Shown: in pieces, positions 42,463-51,785 of the stretch
How positions within the stretch are numbered: the first letter of the stretch is position 1
Layout of the letters: each line of letters starts with the position of its first letter
NCBI GenBank assembly: GCA_016870355.1
Contig: VGBR01000010.1
Location: forward strand, 1 to 64,000
Reading direction: 5' to 3'
Length of the DNA stretch: 64,000 nt
Source of the DNA: Actinomycetota bacterium
GTDB taxonomy: Bacteria; Actinomycetota; Acidimicrobiia; IMCC26256; PALSA-555
Translations under genes and position numbers: made by a program
Notes under the pieces: generated by a model
What the model was told of the DNA's origin: nothing
The model's database searches: none
Seen by the model: only the letters and a program-made list of their open reading frames with translations

Positions 42463-44453
42463 TTGTACGACCTCTGGCTCGGGTGGGCGTACTCGAACTC
42501 GAGCGCTTCCTTGTGGAGCGCGGGCTGCGCGTGGTCGCCGGTGTGCTCCCACGCGGCGACGTACGAGAACTCGTCGTCGTGGCGGAGTGCCTCGCCGTCT
42601 TCGGTCTGGTGCTCGACGCGGAAGTGGCCGCCGCAGCTCTCCTCGCGGTGCAGCGCGTCGCGGCACAGCAGCTCGCCGAACTCGAGGAAGTCGGCAACAC
42701 GCCCGGCCTTCTCGAGCGACTGGTTGAACGACTCGTTCTCGCCGAGCACTCGCACGTTGCGCCAGAACTCGCTGCGCAGCTCGGGAATCTCGGCGATGGC
42801 CTTCTCAAGGCTCTCGGCGCTGCGAGCCATGCCGCAGTCGTCCCACATGATCTTGCCGAGCTCGCGGTGGAACCAGTCGACCGAGCGCGTGCCCTTCACC
42901 GAGAGCATCTGCTTCACCTGGTCGCTCACTGCCGACTCGACCTCGGCGAACGCGGGGTCGTCGGTCGGCACCGGATCCTCACCGAGCAACGGTGCGAGCC
43001 CGTCGCCGATCGTGTTCGGGAGGATGAAGTACCCGTCGGCGAGGCCTTGCATCAGCGCACTCGCCCCGAGTCGGTTGGCCCCGTGGTCGGAGAAGTTCGC
43101 TTCGCCCAGCACGTAGAGGCCGGGCACGTTCGACATCAGGTTGTAGTCAACCCAGAGGCCACCCATCGTGTAGTGGACGGCGGGGTAGATGCGCATCGGT
43201 GCTACGTAGGGGTCTTCGCCGGTGATGCGCTCGTACATCTGCATCAGGTTGTCGTAGCGCTCGTCGATCACATCGCGTCCGACGCGCGCGATCGCGGTGC
43301 TCAGATCGAGGTAGACGCCATTCTTCTGCGGCCCGACACCGCGGCCCGCGTCGACCTCGTGCTTGGCAGCACGGGACGCGACGTCGCGGGGTACGAGGTT
43401 GCCGAACGCGGGGTAGCGGCGCTCGAGGTAGTAGTCGCGCTCTTCCTCGGGGATCTGGTTCGGTGGGCGCTCGTCGCCGAACTCCTTCGGCACCCAGATG
43501 CGACCGTCGTTGCGCAGCGACTCGCTCATCAGCGTGAGCTTCGACTGGAAGTCGTCGCTCGCGGGGATGCAAGTGGGGTGGATCTGAGTGAAGCATGGGT
43601 TTGCCATGTAGGCGCCACGCTTGTGGGCGCGCCAGATCGCGGTGACGTTCGACGCCATCGCGTTGGTAGAAAGGAAGAAGACGTTGCTGTAGCCGCCCGT
43701 CGCGAGCACGACCGCGTGCCCGGAGAACGAGCGCACCGCGCCGCTCACGAGGTTGCGGGTGACGACACCGACTGCACGTCCGTCCTTGATGACGAGGTCG
43801 AGCATCTCGGTGCGCTCGTGGAGCTCGACGTTGCCAAGGTGCACCTGACGGGCAAGTGCCTGGTACGCACCGAGCAGCAGCTGCTGACCGGTCTGGCCGC
43901 GGGCGTAGAACGTGCGCGATACCTGCGCGCCGCCGAACGAGCGGTTGTCGAGCAGGCCGCCGTACTCGCGGGCGAACGGCACGCCCTGCGCGACGCACTG
44001 GTCGATGATGTTCACGCTCAGCTCGGCGAGCCGGTACACGTTGGCCTCGCGGGCGCGGTAGTCGCCGCCCTTGATGGTGTCGTAGAAGAGACGGTGCACG
44101 CTGTCGCCGTCGTTCCGGTAGTTCTTGGCCGCGTTGATCCCACCCTGCGCGGCGATGCTGTGCGCCCGGCGCGGCGAGTCGTGGAACGTGATCATCGTGA
44201 CCGCGTACCCGAGCTCCCCGAGCGTCGCGGCGGCCGACGCGCCAGCGAGACCGCTGCCCACGACCACGATGCGGAACTTCCGCTTGTTGGCCGGGTTGAC
44301 GAGCTTCACGTCGAACTTGTGGTTGCTCCACTTGTCGGCGATCGGCCCCTCAGGGATGCGACCGTTGAGTCCGTTGGCCGCGGAGCCGGCGGCTTTGCCG
44401 ACCGGCGGAGCAGGAGCCGCAGCTGGTCCAGGCGACCAATGCAGGCGCGTCAT
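42459..44453 (-). CDS. sdhA: Succinate dehydrogenase flavoprotein subunit
   Basis: A 664-residue FAD subunit that oxidises succinate to fumarate. [20 protein letters not shown] binds FAD, the covalent-FAD His is in [11 protein letters not shown], and the catalytic region is [10 protein letters not shown] with an Arg further on. [10 protein letters not shown] and [17 protein letters not shown] are typical of the SdhA/FrdA fold. The first 50 residues are an unusual Ala/Pro/Gly-rich extension before the FAD motif. Start overlaps sdhC by 4 bases. Confidence 0.95.
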   Translation of the reverse strand: MTRLHWSPGPAAAPAPPVGKAAGSAANGLNGRIPEGPIADKWSNHKFDVKLVNPANKRKFRIVVVGSGLAGASAAATLGELGYAVTMITFHDSPRRAHSIAAQGGINAAKNYRNDGDSVHRLFYDTIKGGDYRAREANVYRLAELSVNIIDQCVAQGVPFAREYGGLLDNRSFGGAQVSRTFYARGQTGQQLLLGAYQALARQVHLGNVELHERTEMLDLVIKDGRAVGVVTRNLVSGAVRSFSGHAVVLATGGYSNVFFLSTNAMASNVTAIWRAHKRGAYMANPCFTQIHPTCIPASDDFQSKLTLMSESLRNDGRIWVPKEFGDERPPNQIPEEERDYYLERRYPAFGNLVPRDVASRAAKHEVDAGRGVGPQKNGVYLDLSTAIARVGRDVIDERYDNLMQMYERITGEDPYVAPMRIYPAVHYTMGGLWVDYNLMSNVPGLYVLGEANFSDHGANRLGASALMQGLADGYFILPNTIGDGLAPLLGEDPVPTDDPAFAEVESAVSDQVKQMLSVKGTRSVDWFHRELGKIMWDDCGMARSAESLEKAIAEIPELRSEFWRNVRVLGENESFNQSLEKAGRVADFLEFGELLCRDALHREESCGGHFRVEHQTEDGEALRHDDEFSYVAAWEHTGDHAQPALHKEALEFEYAHPSQRSYK

Positions 44454-45187
44454 GGGTAGATCCCCGTTGTGATGATGAGCGGGATCGCCACGTTGCCGGT
44501 GGTGATCGCGCCGGCGAAGCCCATCGCGAAGTAGCGCCGCCAGGCGTTGTAGCGGGGGTTGTTGAGACCGAGGCTCTGGAACATCGACCACGCGCCGTGG
44601 AAGATGTGGATGCCGAGCGCGAGATTGGCGACGATGTATGCGATCGCAACCGGGACGCGCTCGAAGCTCGCAATCATGTTTCGATAGACGTTGCCGCTCT
44701 CGTATCCCGGGTTCACCGTCCCGAACGTGAGGTCGAGTAGGTGGAAGATCACGAAGAGGAGGACGATGACGCCGGTCCAACGCATCGTGCGAGAGGCGAA
44801 GTCGGCAGCCACGTAGTCGCGCGGGGACCGGTAGGCCTGGGGACGGGCGCGGCGGTTCATCATCGTCAGCTGGTAGGCCGCGACGATGTGGATGACGAAC
44901 GCGCCAAGCAGCACGATCCGCATGCCCCAGAGCAACACCTCGTGGGGGAGTGCGGGCTCGCCGAGCTCGCGCAGCCACTCGGCGTAGTGGTTGATGTCGT
45001 CCTTGCCGAGGAAGACCTTCAGGTTCCCGACGAGGTGCGCGAGCACGTAGCCGAGCAAGATGATGCCGCTGATCGCCATGAGCCACTTCTTGGCGATGGC
45101 GGAGCGGTAGAAGGTGACGACGAACGGCGCGGGGCGACGACGCGTGCTCGCTGGAGCGTCGGTCAGATCCCCCGCGACTTTCGTCAT
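44450..45187 (-). CDS. sdhC: Succinate dehydrogenase cytochrome b558-type membrane subunit
   Basis: A 245-residue integral membrane protein that anchors SdhAB and binds heme b. It has five TM helices (around 31-52, 78-102, 128-150, 172-192, 208-230) with candidate heme His residues in [19 protein letters not shown] and HIFHG. This single-subunit anchor is the b558-type found in Gram-positive and actinobacterial enzymes, so no SdhD is needed. Two ATGs overlap near 45190; the second (45187) has GGGAGGA at a normal spacing. Confidence 0.9.
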   Translation of the reverse strand: MTKVAGDLTDAPASTRRRPAPFVVTFYRSAIAKKWLMAISGIILLGYVLAHLVGNLKVFLGKDDINHYAEWLRELGEPALPHEVLLWGMRIVLLGAFVIHIVAAYQLTMMNRRARPQAYRSPRDYVAADFASRTMRWTGVIVLLFVIFHLLDLTFGTVNPGYESGNVYRNMIASFERVPVAIAYIVANLALGIHIFHGAWSMFQSLGLNNPRYNAWRRYFAMGFAGAITTGNVAIPLIITTGIYP

Positions 45188-45269
45188 CATTCCTCCCGGC
45201 CAGCGTTCGGCCAGCACTTCGACGCTAGCGCCAGAAGTTGCCGAATTTCCGATCCGGGTATGCACTGGG

Positions 45270-45340
45270 CAATGCAACGGCGGCTTTGCCGACCGCTGCA
45301 TTTCGCGAGAGTCCGAAGCTTGCGAGGGCGACCAGAGAAG
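45270..45340 (+). repeat. Dispersed intergenic repeat, copy 3
   Basis: The element begins with ATGCAACGGCGGCTTTGCCG, which forms a CGGC/GCCG hairpin, and ends with the tail GCGAGGGCGACCAGAG (45322-45337). It aligns with the copy at 16511. It lies 43 bases upstream of the AAA+ gene start. Confidence 0.75.
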
Positions 45341-45382
45341 CCGGGTACGCTCCCGCGCCGTCCCCCGAAGGAGCACGCATCC

Positions 45383-46795
45383 ATGACTCGACCCGGCACC
45401 CTCGGTGAGCTTCGTGCGAGCGGTTGGGTGTCGCGGCCCGTCAAGCAGGAAGTGCGCGAGAACGCGGTGCGGCGCATCAGCGAGCGCCAGCCCGTCGTCA
45501 GCGGTGTCGTCGGCTACGAGGAGACCGTGCTCCCGCAGCTCGAGAACGCGCTGCTCGCGAGCCACGACGTGATCTTCCTCGGTGAGCGCGGGCAGGCGAA
45601 GACCCGCATGATCCGCTCGCTCATCGGTCTGCTCGACGAGTGGGTGCCGATCGTCGCCGGCAGCGAGATCAACGACGATCCGTACGAGCCCATCTCGCAC
45701 CACGCGCGTGTGCTCGTGGCCGAACGAGGCGACGAAGCGCCCATCGAGTGGGTGCACCGCGAGCGCCGCTTCGGCGAGAAGCTCGCGACGCCCGACACGT
45801 CGATCGCCGACCTCATCGGCGAGGTCGACCCGATCAAGGTGGCCGAGGGCCGGTACCTGTCCGACGAGCTCACGATCCACTACGGCCTCGTGCCGCGGAC
45901 CAACCGCGGCATCTTCTCGATCAACGAGCTCCCCGACCTCGCCGAGCGCATCCAGGTGGGCCTGCTCAACGTGCTCGAGGAGCGCGACGTGCAGATCCGG
46001 GGCTACAAGATCCGGCTGCCGCTCGACCTGATGCTCGTGGCGTCGGCCAACCCCGAGGACTACACGAACCGGGGGCGCATCATCACCCCGCTCAAGGACC
46101 GATTCGGCGCCCAGATCCGCACGCACTACCCGCTCGACGTCGACATCGAGATGGACGTCGTCGAGCAGGAGGCGGTGATCCACGAGCCCGACGGCGTGCG
46201 CGTGTCGGTGCCGCCGTTCATGGCCGAGATCGTCTCGGAGATGAGCCAGCAGGCGCGCCGCTCACCGCACATCAACCAGCGGTCGGGCGTGTCGGTGCGC
46301 ATGTCGGTCGCGAACTACGAGACGCTCGTGGCCAACGCGACGCGTCGGGCGCTGCGCAACGGTGAAGACGAGGTCGTGCCGCGGGTCAGCGACCTCGAGT
46401 CGCTGGCGTCGAGCACGGCCGGGAAGCTCGAGTTCGAGACCGTCGACGACGGGCGCGAGGAGCAGGTGCTCGAGCGAGTCGTCAAGGCAGCCGTGCTGGA
46501 GACGTTCCGCGCGAACTGCAAGCCCGAGAAGATGACTGAGCTCGTCACTGCGTTCGACGAGGGGCTCATCGTGCACACCGGCGACGACGTGCCCGCCGCG
46601 GAGTATGCCAAGTTGCTGTCCGATCTTCCGGGTCTGCGCGGCACGCTCAAGGACCTCGAAGTGGGGGAGACGCCCGCCGGTGTCGCGTCGGCCGTCGAGT
46701 TCATCCTCGAGGGCTTGCACCTCTCGAAGCGGCTCAACAAGGACGCCACTGGAGGCAAGGCCGCGTACCGCGGTCGCGGCGGACCGACGAGCTAG
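45383..46795 (+). CDS. MoxR/ChlI-like AAA+ ATPase
   Basis: A 470-residue AAA+ protein of the magnesium-chelatase I/MoxR group, which act as chaperones that remodel a partner complex. The Walker A loop is GERGQAKT (residues 67-74), the Walker B segment is GIFSINELPDL, and sensor-like VASANPEDYTNRGRIITPLKDRF follows. The C-terminal 150 residues are helical, with AVEFILEGLHLSKRLNK. The VWA protein at 47227 is the expected partner. GAAGGAG lies about 10 bases before the ATG. Confidence 0.88.
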   Translation: MTRPGTLGELRASGWVSRPVKQEVRENAVRRISERQPVVSGVVGYEETVLPQLENALLASHDVIFLGERGQAKTRMIRSLIGLLDEWVPIVAGSEINDDPYEPISHHARVLVAERGDEAPIEWVHRERRFGEKLATPDTSIADLIGEVDPIKVAEGRYLSDELTIHYGLVPRTNRGIFSINELPDLAERIQVGLLNVLEERDVQIRGYKIRLPLDLMLVASANPEDYTNRGRIITPLKDRFGAQIRTHYPLDVDIEMDVVEQEAVIHEPDGVRVSVPPFMAEIVSEMSQQARRSPHINQRSGVSVRMSVANYETLVANATRRALRNGEDEVVPRVSDLESLASSTAGKLEFETVDDGREEQVLERVVKAAVLETFRANCKPEKMTELVTAFDEGLIVHTGDDVPAAEYAKLLSDLPGLRGTLKDLEVGETPAGVASAVEFILEGLHLSKRLNKDATGGKAAYRGRGGPTS

Positions 46796-47151
46796 AAGCC
46801 GCCGCCGCTGTCGTACACACCGCACGCCTGGTTGGCGTAGCGGTTCACGTCGTCGACGGCCTCACGCACGGCGGGATCGTCCCTGATCGACGGATCGTCC
46901 TCGACGCGCTCGAGTGAGTCGAAGAACAGCGCGGCGTCGTCCTCGATGTCGGGCGGCGCGGTGCGGGCGAGCTCGGCGACGAGCTCGATCTGACGCTCGA
47001 GGTCGACCTTGCCCTGCTCGAGCTCACGCTCCAAGTGGCTGTCGTACCGATCCGCAGCCCGGCAGAACGCCTTCGACGCCTCCAGCTGCTCGGACGACGA
47101 ACACCCGGCAACGAGCAACACCGTCACCAGAAGGAGACCGATCCGCCGCAC
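46792..47151 (-). CDS. Small hypothetical lipoprotein
   Basis: A 119-residue protein with a lipobox, VRRIGLLLVTVLLVAGCSSS, lipidated at Cys17. The mature part is helical and acidic (EQLEASKAFCRAADRYDSHL, RQIELVAELARTAPPD). No domain is recognised. GTG start at 47151. Its stop overlaps that of the AAA+ gene on the other strand, and it separates the AAA+ and VWA genes. Confidence 0.7.
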   Translation of the reverse strand: MRRIGLLLVTVLLVAGCSSSEQLEASKAFCRAADRYDSHLERELEQGKVDLERQIELVAELARTAPPDIEDDAALFFDSLERVEDDPSIRDDPAVREAVDDVNRYANQACGVYDSGGGF

Positions 47152-47226
47152 GTCGTCAGTCTCTCTGCCCGTTCTCGCCTCACCCCAATCGAGCGGCCCG
47201 TGGCGAGGTGCGGGATACGGTGGCGG

Positions 47227-49257
47227 ATGGCGTTGTTGGGCCGTCGCCGCAGGGATCGCGACAAGCGGGGGTTCCGCTATTCCGCATGGGATGGCACCCA
47301 ACGGGGGTTCGACCTCGACGCCGACGCGCTGCTCGACGAGATGACCGACGACCTGCTGTACCACGGCGACCTGCACGCGTCGCTGCGTCGTCTCATGCAG
47401 CAGGGGATGCAGGACCGCAACGGCGAGCAGCTGATGGGCTTGCGCGACATGCTCCAGAAGCTGCGCGAGCGCCGCAAGGAGATGCTCGAGCACTACGACC
47501 TCGGCGGCGTCTATGAGGAGATCGCGGAGCAGCTGCGCGAGATCGTGGACCAGGAGCGCGAAGGCATCGAACGGCGCATCGACGAAGCGCTCCAGTCCGG
47601 TGACCGCCGCCGCCAGGAGATCGTCGACGACCTCGCCAAGGAGCGCCGCGAGCAGCTCGATCAGCTCCCGCCCGACCTCGCCGGCAAGGTCGAGTCGCTC
47701 CAGCAGTACGACTGGATGGACGACGCGGCGCGCCAGCGGTTCGAAGAGCTGATGGAACAGCTCAAGAACCAGCTGATGCAGAGCTACTTCAACCAGATGT
47801 CCGAAGGCATGCAGAACATGGATCCCGAGCGCATACAGCGGATGAAGGACATGATGGCCGAGCTCAACCAGATGCTCGAACAGCGCGAGCGCGGCGAGGA
47901 ACCCGACTTCAAGGGCTTCATGGAGCGCTACGGCGACTTCTTCCCGCAGAACCCGCAGTCACTCGACGAGCTGCTCGAGCAGATGGCGCAGTCGATGGCG
48001 CAGATGCAGCAGCTGCTCAACTCGATGACGCCCGAGCAGCGCGCGCAGCTCCAAGGCCTGGCCGAATCGCTGCTCGAAGACATGGACCTGAGGTGGCAGG
48101 TCGACCAGCTCTCACGCAACCTCCAGCAGGCGTTCCCCAACCTGCCGTGGGAGCGCAGCATGAACTTCCAGGGCGACAACCCACTCTCCATGGGTCAGAT
48201 GCCGGGCCTGCTTGACGCGCTCGGCGACATGGACGACCTCGAGCACCTGCTCCGCCAGGCCACGCAGCCCGGTGAGCTGGCCGAGGTCGACATCGATCGC
48301 GCCCGCGACCTTCTCGGCGACGACGCAGCCCGGTCACTCGAGCGACTGGCCGAGCTGGCCCGCATGCTCGAAGAGGCCGGCCTGATCGAGCAGCGCGAAG
48401 GCCGGATGGAGCTCACGCCCCGAGGCATCCGGGCCATCGGCCAGAAGGCGCTCGGTGATCTGTTCCGCAAGCTCATGAAGGACCGGGCCGGCAGGCACGA
48501 CGTCGAGCGCACCGGCGTGGGGCACGACCCGGCGTACGAGCACAAGCCCTACGAGTGGGGCGACCCGTTCCACCTCAACGTCGAGGAGACGGTCAAGAAC
48601 GCGATCTGGCGCCAGGGCTCGGGCACGCCCGTGCGTCTCACGCCCGACGACTTCGAGGTCGAGCGCACCGAGGTCGTGTCGCGCAGCGCGACGGTGCTGC
48701 TGCTCGACGTCTCGCTTTCGATGCCGATGCGCGACAACTTCCTGTCGGCGAAGAAGGTCGCGATGGCGTTGCACGCGCTCATCACGAGCCAGTTCCCGCG
48801 CGACTACTTCGGTCTCGTGAGCTTTGGACGAGTCGCGCGCGAGGTGCCGCCCGACCGTCTGCCCGAGATGAGCTGGGACTTCGAGTGGGGCACCAACATG
48901 CACCACGCGCTCCTGCTCGCGCGCCGGATGCTGTCGAAGCAGACGGGCACGAAGCAGGTGATCATGGTCACCGACGGGGAGCCGACTGCGCACATCATGC
49001 CGAACGGTCACCCCGACTTTCAGTACCCGCCGTCACCTACGACGATCGAGGAGACGCTGAAGGAAGTGATGCGGTGCACGCGTGACGGCATCCGCATCAA
49101 CACCTTCATGCTCGACGAGAGCTACTACCTCCGGAACTTCGTCGAGCGCATGATGCAGCTGAACCGTGGCCGCGCGTTCTTCACGACGCCCGACACCCTC
49201 GGCGACTACGTGCTCGTCGACTTCCTCGAACAACGCCGCTCGCGCAAAGCGAGCTAA
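47227..49257 (+). CDS. VWA-domain protein, partner of the AAA+ ATPase
   Basis: A 676-residue protein. The first 400 residues are highly helical and Gln/Glu/Asp-rich (for example EELMEQLKNQLMQSYFNQM, EQMAQSMAQMQQLLNSM), then a domain around 400-480, and a C-terminal von Willebrand A domain. The MIDAS motif is DVSLSM (near residue 494), with a second metal-site Asp in VTDGEP and Thr in EWGTNMHHAL. The pairing with a MoxR-like ATPase is common in bacteria, where it acts in activating metal-cofactor or protein complexes; the target here is unknown. Confidence 0.85.
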   Translation: MALLGRRRRDRDKRGFRYSAWDGTQRGFDLDADALLDEMTDDLLYHGDLHASLRRLMQQGMQDRNGEQLMGLRDMLQKLRERRKEMLEHYDLGGVYEEIAEQLREIVDQEREGIERRIDEALQSGDRRRQEIVDDLAKERREQLDQLPPDLAGKVESLQQYDWMDDAARQRFEELMEQLKNQLMQSYFNQMSEGMQNMDPERIQRMKDMMAELNQMLEQRERGEEPDFKGFMERYGDFFPQNPQSLDELLEQMAQSMAQMQQLLNSMTPEQRAQLQGLAESLLEDMDLRWQVDQLSRNLQQAFPNLPWERSMNFQGDNPLSMGQMPGLLDALGDMDDLEHLLRQATQPGELAEVDIDRARDLLGDDAARSLERLAELARMLEEAGLIEQREGRMELTPRGIRAIGQKALGDLFRKLMKDRAGRHDVERTGVGHDPAYEHKPYEWGDPFHLNVEETVKNAIWRQGSGTPVRLTPDDFEVERTEVVSRSATVLLLDVSLSMPMRDNFLSAKKVAMALHALITSQFPRDYFGLVSFGRVAREVPPDRLPEMSWDFEWGTNMHHALLLARRMLSKQTGTKQVIMVTDGEPTAHIMPNGHPDFQYPPSPTTIEETLKEVMRCTRDGIRINTFMLDESYYLRNFVERMMQLNRGRAFFTTPDTLGDYVLVDFLEQRRSRKAS

Positions 49258-49259
49258 CG

Positions 49260-49396
49260 CTAGAGATTTGAGAACGTACGCACGAGTCCGAGCACGATCC
49301 AGAGCATCGCCAACAGCGAACAGTACGAGCCCGCAGCGGCAGGCGGCAGGCGGCAGCCGGCCTGAAGACGTCGATGAGGTTCTTGAGGTAGGGCAC
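49260..49396 (-). pseudogene. Fragment of a small membrane protein gene
   Basis: On the minus strand a short frame begins with PYLKNLIDVF and is followed by a GGCAGGC-repeat run. After a frame change it continues SLLAMLWIVLGLVRTFSNL and stops at 49260. That looks like a small TM protein with a slip in the repeat tract. Evidence is weak and based on amino-acid pattern only. Confidence 0.25.
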
Positions 49397-49424
49397 GTCT
49401 TGGGTGACGCGGTCGTGCGCGAGC

Positions 49425-49736
49425 TCAAGTGATCGGGAACCACCACAGCATCGACATCAAGCCGATCAACAGCGCCATCGAACCGAGCACCACGCCGGCG
49501 ATCGCCTGGTACCGACCTTGGCGCTCGGTCGCGCTCGCGGTCGCCGCGCAGCCGATCCACCCGAGGACGACGGCGATGAACCCCAGCGGGACGCTCAACA
49601 GCCAGAGGATCGATGCGACGAGACCGACGATCCCGCAGATCAGTGAGGCGAGCGCGACACCGGTGCGTTGCGGCGGTGCGTAGGCCGGGGGGTACGGCGG
49701 ATGCTGCGGGTACGGGGACTCGACGGGAGCGGTCAT
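49425..49736 (-). CDS. DUF4190-type small membrane protein
   Basis: A 103-residue protein with a Pro/Tyr-rich N-terminus (PQHPPYPPAYAPPQR) and two TM helices (VALASLICGIVGLVASILW and a later AIAGVVLGSMALLIGLMSM), typical of DUF4190. Function unknown. It is on the minus strand after the VWA gene and may belong to the macro-domain neighbourhood only by position. Confidence 0.8.
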   Translation of the reverse strand: MTAPVESPYPQHPPYPPAYAPPQRTGVALASLICGIVGLVASILWLLSVPLGFIAVVLGWIGCAATASATERQGRYQAIAGVVLGSMALLIGLMSMLWWFPIT

Positions 49737-49825
49737 GGCTTCCTCCAGACATCAGGTGATGACCGGGGAAGCGCGTGCCGCGGGGACGACGGAACCGGGA
49801 CCCCGCGCTGGCTCAGCCGTGACCT

Positions 49826-50359
49826 CTAGCCCGACAGTTCTCGTTCGTAGGCGGCGAGGGTGGCGTCGTCGAAGCAGACGAACCTGATCAGCTGGATCCC
49901 GGGCGGGGCGTCGTGGCGGCAGGTGCGTACGGCCACCTCCGTGGCCTCCACCAGCGGGTAGCGGTAGATCCCGGTGCTGATGGCCGGGAAGGCGATCGAC
50001 TGGGCGCCGGCCTCCGCGGCCACTTCGAGGGACCGGCGGTAGGCCGATGCCAGCAGCTCGGGCTCGTCCTGCTCGCCGCCCGACCACACCGGCCCGACGG
50101 CGTGGACGATGAAGCGGGCCGGGAGGGCGAACCCAGGCGTCACCACGGCGCCGCCGGTGGGGCAGCCACCGATCGCCGAGCAGGCCTCGGCCAGTCCGGG
50201 CCCGGCGGCGGCGAAGATCGCCCCGCAGACCCCGGCGCCACGGGCCAACCCGGCGTTGGCGGCGTTCACGACGGCGTCCGTGGCCTCCGCGGTGATGTCG
50301 CCCAGGGCGGCGCGGAGGCGGGGTGGCACACCTCCACGGTAGGGCCGACCGGCGCACAT
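49826..50359 (-). CDS. Macro-domain protein (O-acetyl-ADP-ribose deacetylase type)
   Basis: A 177-residue macro domain. The ADP-ribose site is in GDITAEATDAVVNAANAGL, GAGVCGAIFAAAG and the phosphate loop AISTGIYRYP. The catalytic-type Asn in VVNAAN is present. It probably hydrolyses O-acetyl-ADP-ribose or removes ADP-ribose from proteins. ATG at 50359 is assumed; a GTG ten codons later would still leave the entire domain intact. Confidence 0.87.
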   Translation of the reverse strand: MCAGRPYRGGVPPRLRAALGDITAEATDAVVNAANAGLARGAGVCGAIFAAAGPGLAEACSAIGGCPTGGAVVTPGFALPARFIVHAVGPVWSGGEQDEPELLASAYRRSLEVAAEAGAQSIAFPAISTGIYRYPLVEATEVAVRTCRHDAPPGIQLIRFVCFDDATLAAYERELSG

Positions 50360-50522
50360 GGCGTCAGATCAACGCTCGCGCCGAAGAAATCTCACCGGAA
50401 AAACGGATAAAACCGGACAATTGCCCGCGGGACGTGCAAGTTCCCCTTGCGCCCGCTCGTCGGGCTGGGTCAGAGTAACACTGTTGTAATTCCATCGGGG
50501 TCATTCGGAGAGGGAACAGCCG

Positions 50523-50819
50523 GTGAACGTGACGGATTTCATCCAGCTGGTGCAGGCCGAGAGCGACGAGAGCAGCCAGCGCTGGCAAGAGCGGGCCAAC
50601 TGCCTGGGGGTCGATCCCGACCTCTTCTTCCCGGAGCGCGGGGCGTCTACCCGTGAGGCCAAGGCCGTCTGCCGGGGCTGCGAGGTTCGGGTCGAGTGCC
50701 TCGAGTACGCCCTAGCCCACAGCGAGAAGTTCGGGATCTGGGGTGGCCTCAGCGAGCGGGAACGGAGACGAGTTCGCCGCCAGCGGGCCCTGGAGCGCCG
50801 CCGCCTCGCCAGCGCCTAG
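50523..50819 (+). CDS. WhiB-family iron-sulfur transcriptional regulator
   Basis: A 98-residue actinobacterial regulator with a [4Fe-4S] cluster. The four ligands are Cys27, Cys50, Cys53 and Cys59 in the order C-x22-C-x2-C-x5-C, followed by the GIWGG turn and a basic C-terminal helix (RERRRVRRQRALERR). GTG start, with GGAGAGGG upstream. The 163-bp 5' flank includes the AT-richer part of this area (50386-50426), where the promoter probably is. Confidence 0.93.
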   Translation: MNVTDFIQLVQAESDESSQRWQERANCLGVDPDLFFPERGASTREAKAVCRGCEVRVECLEYALAHSEKFGIWGGLSERERRRVRRQRALERRRLASA

Positions 50820-50841
50820 GCCAGCGCCGACCCGGGGCTAG

Positions 50842-50908
50842 GCGCTCGGTGGGGCTTCGCCTCCCGAGCGCCGGCAGGAGCCGGAGCTTGCGGAGGCGAC
50901 CAGAGATC
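50842..50908 (+). repeat. Dispersed intergenic repeat, copy 4
   Basis: Nearly identical to the copy at 15801 (GTGGGGCTTCGCCTCCCGA, then CGCCGGCAGGAG) and ending with GCGGAGGCGACCAGAG at 50890-50905. It lies just after whiB and before the opposing formimidoyltransferase stop. Confidence 0.75.
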
Positions 50909-51768
50909 TAAGTCTGGGTCTGGGCCCGGGCGACGACCCGGGCCTCGATGGTCTGGCGGTCCTCGAGGCCCGACCACGCTCGGAACTCGGTCGAGCAGCG
51001 CTCGAGCTCCGCCCTCGGCATCAGGCCGACGAGCTCCACCCGGGTGATCTCCCAGTCGTCCTTGCCCGCCAACCGGCGGACCGTCGTGACGGCGTCCTGC
51101 ACCCCTGTCACCGGCAGGTCGACCAGGTTCATCGACACCTGCGCCGCACCTTCGGACTCCATCAGCAGACCCAGCGCCCGTACGCCCGGCATCCCGCCGT
51201 CGAGCTCGCGCACCTCTCTGGCCAGACGACGAGCCACGAGCACATCGTTGGTGTCGAGCCAGCAGTTCACCGCGACCAGCGGCGGCCGGGCCCCGACGGC
51301 CACGGCCCCGAGCGTCGGGTGCGGGTGTGCCGGGCCGATGTCGGGTGTCCGCTTGGTGAACGCGTCGGCTCGCAGCTCTGGCAGCGATCGCCGCTTCGGG
51401 TCCGCGTCGTCGTAGAAGAAGACCGGCACCGCGAGCTCTTCGACGGCCCACAACGCGAAGGCCGCGGCCGCGTCGGCCGCGATGTCGGGGTCCTCCTCGA
51501 GCGCGACGAACGGCACGACGTCGATCACGCCGACCCGCGGGTGCACACCCTCGTGTGCGGTGAGATCGACTCGCGCCGCCGCCACCTGCGCGAGCGCGCA
51601 CACGGCCGTCTCGCTGTCACGCAGACCGGGTCCGGCCAACGTGAACACGGAACGGTGGTGGTCTTGATCGGAGTGCACGTCGAGCAGCGAGTCGCCGCAC
51701 GCGGCCGCCAGCGCGTCGAGCACGGCCGCGTCGCGACCCTCCGCGATGTTCGGCACGCACTCGAGCAT
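50908..51768 (-). CDS. Glutamate formimidoyltransferase
   Basis: A 286-residue enzyme of the FTCD N-terminal family, which transfers a formimino group to tetrahydrofolate in histidine degradation. The start ECVPNIAEGRDAAVLDAL and the AHEGVHPRVGVIDVVPFVAL motif are characteristic, with YDDADPKRRSLPELR and FTKRTPDIGPAHPHPTLGAVAVGA later. It is the transferase alone, without a cyclodeaminase domain. No other histidine genes are near. Start ATG 51768, 17 bases from the divergent LLM gene. Confidence 0.9.
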   Translation of the reverse strand: MLECVPNIAEGRDAAVLDALAAACGDSLLDVHSDQDHHRSVFTLAGPGLRDSETAVCALAQVAAARVDLTAHEGVHPRVGVIDVVPFVALEEDPDIAADAAAAFALWAVEELAVPVFFYDDADPKRRSLPELRADAFTKRTPDIGPAHPHPTLGAVAVGARPPLVAVNCWLDTNDVLVARRLAREVRELDGGMPGVRALGLLMESEGAAQVSMNLVDLPVTGVQDAVTTVRRLAGKDDWEITRVELVGLMPRAELERCSTEFRAWSGLEDRQTIEARVVARAQTQT

Positions 51769-51785
51769 GTCTCTAGTCTGCCGAA

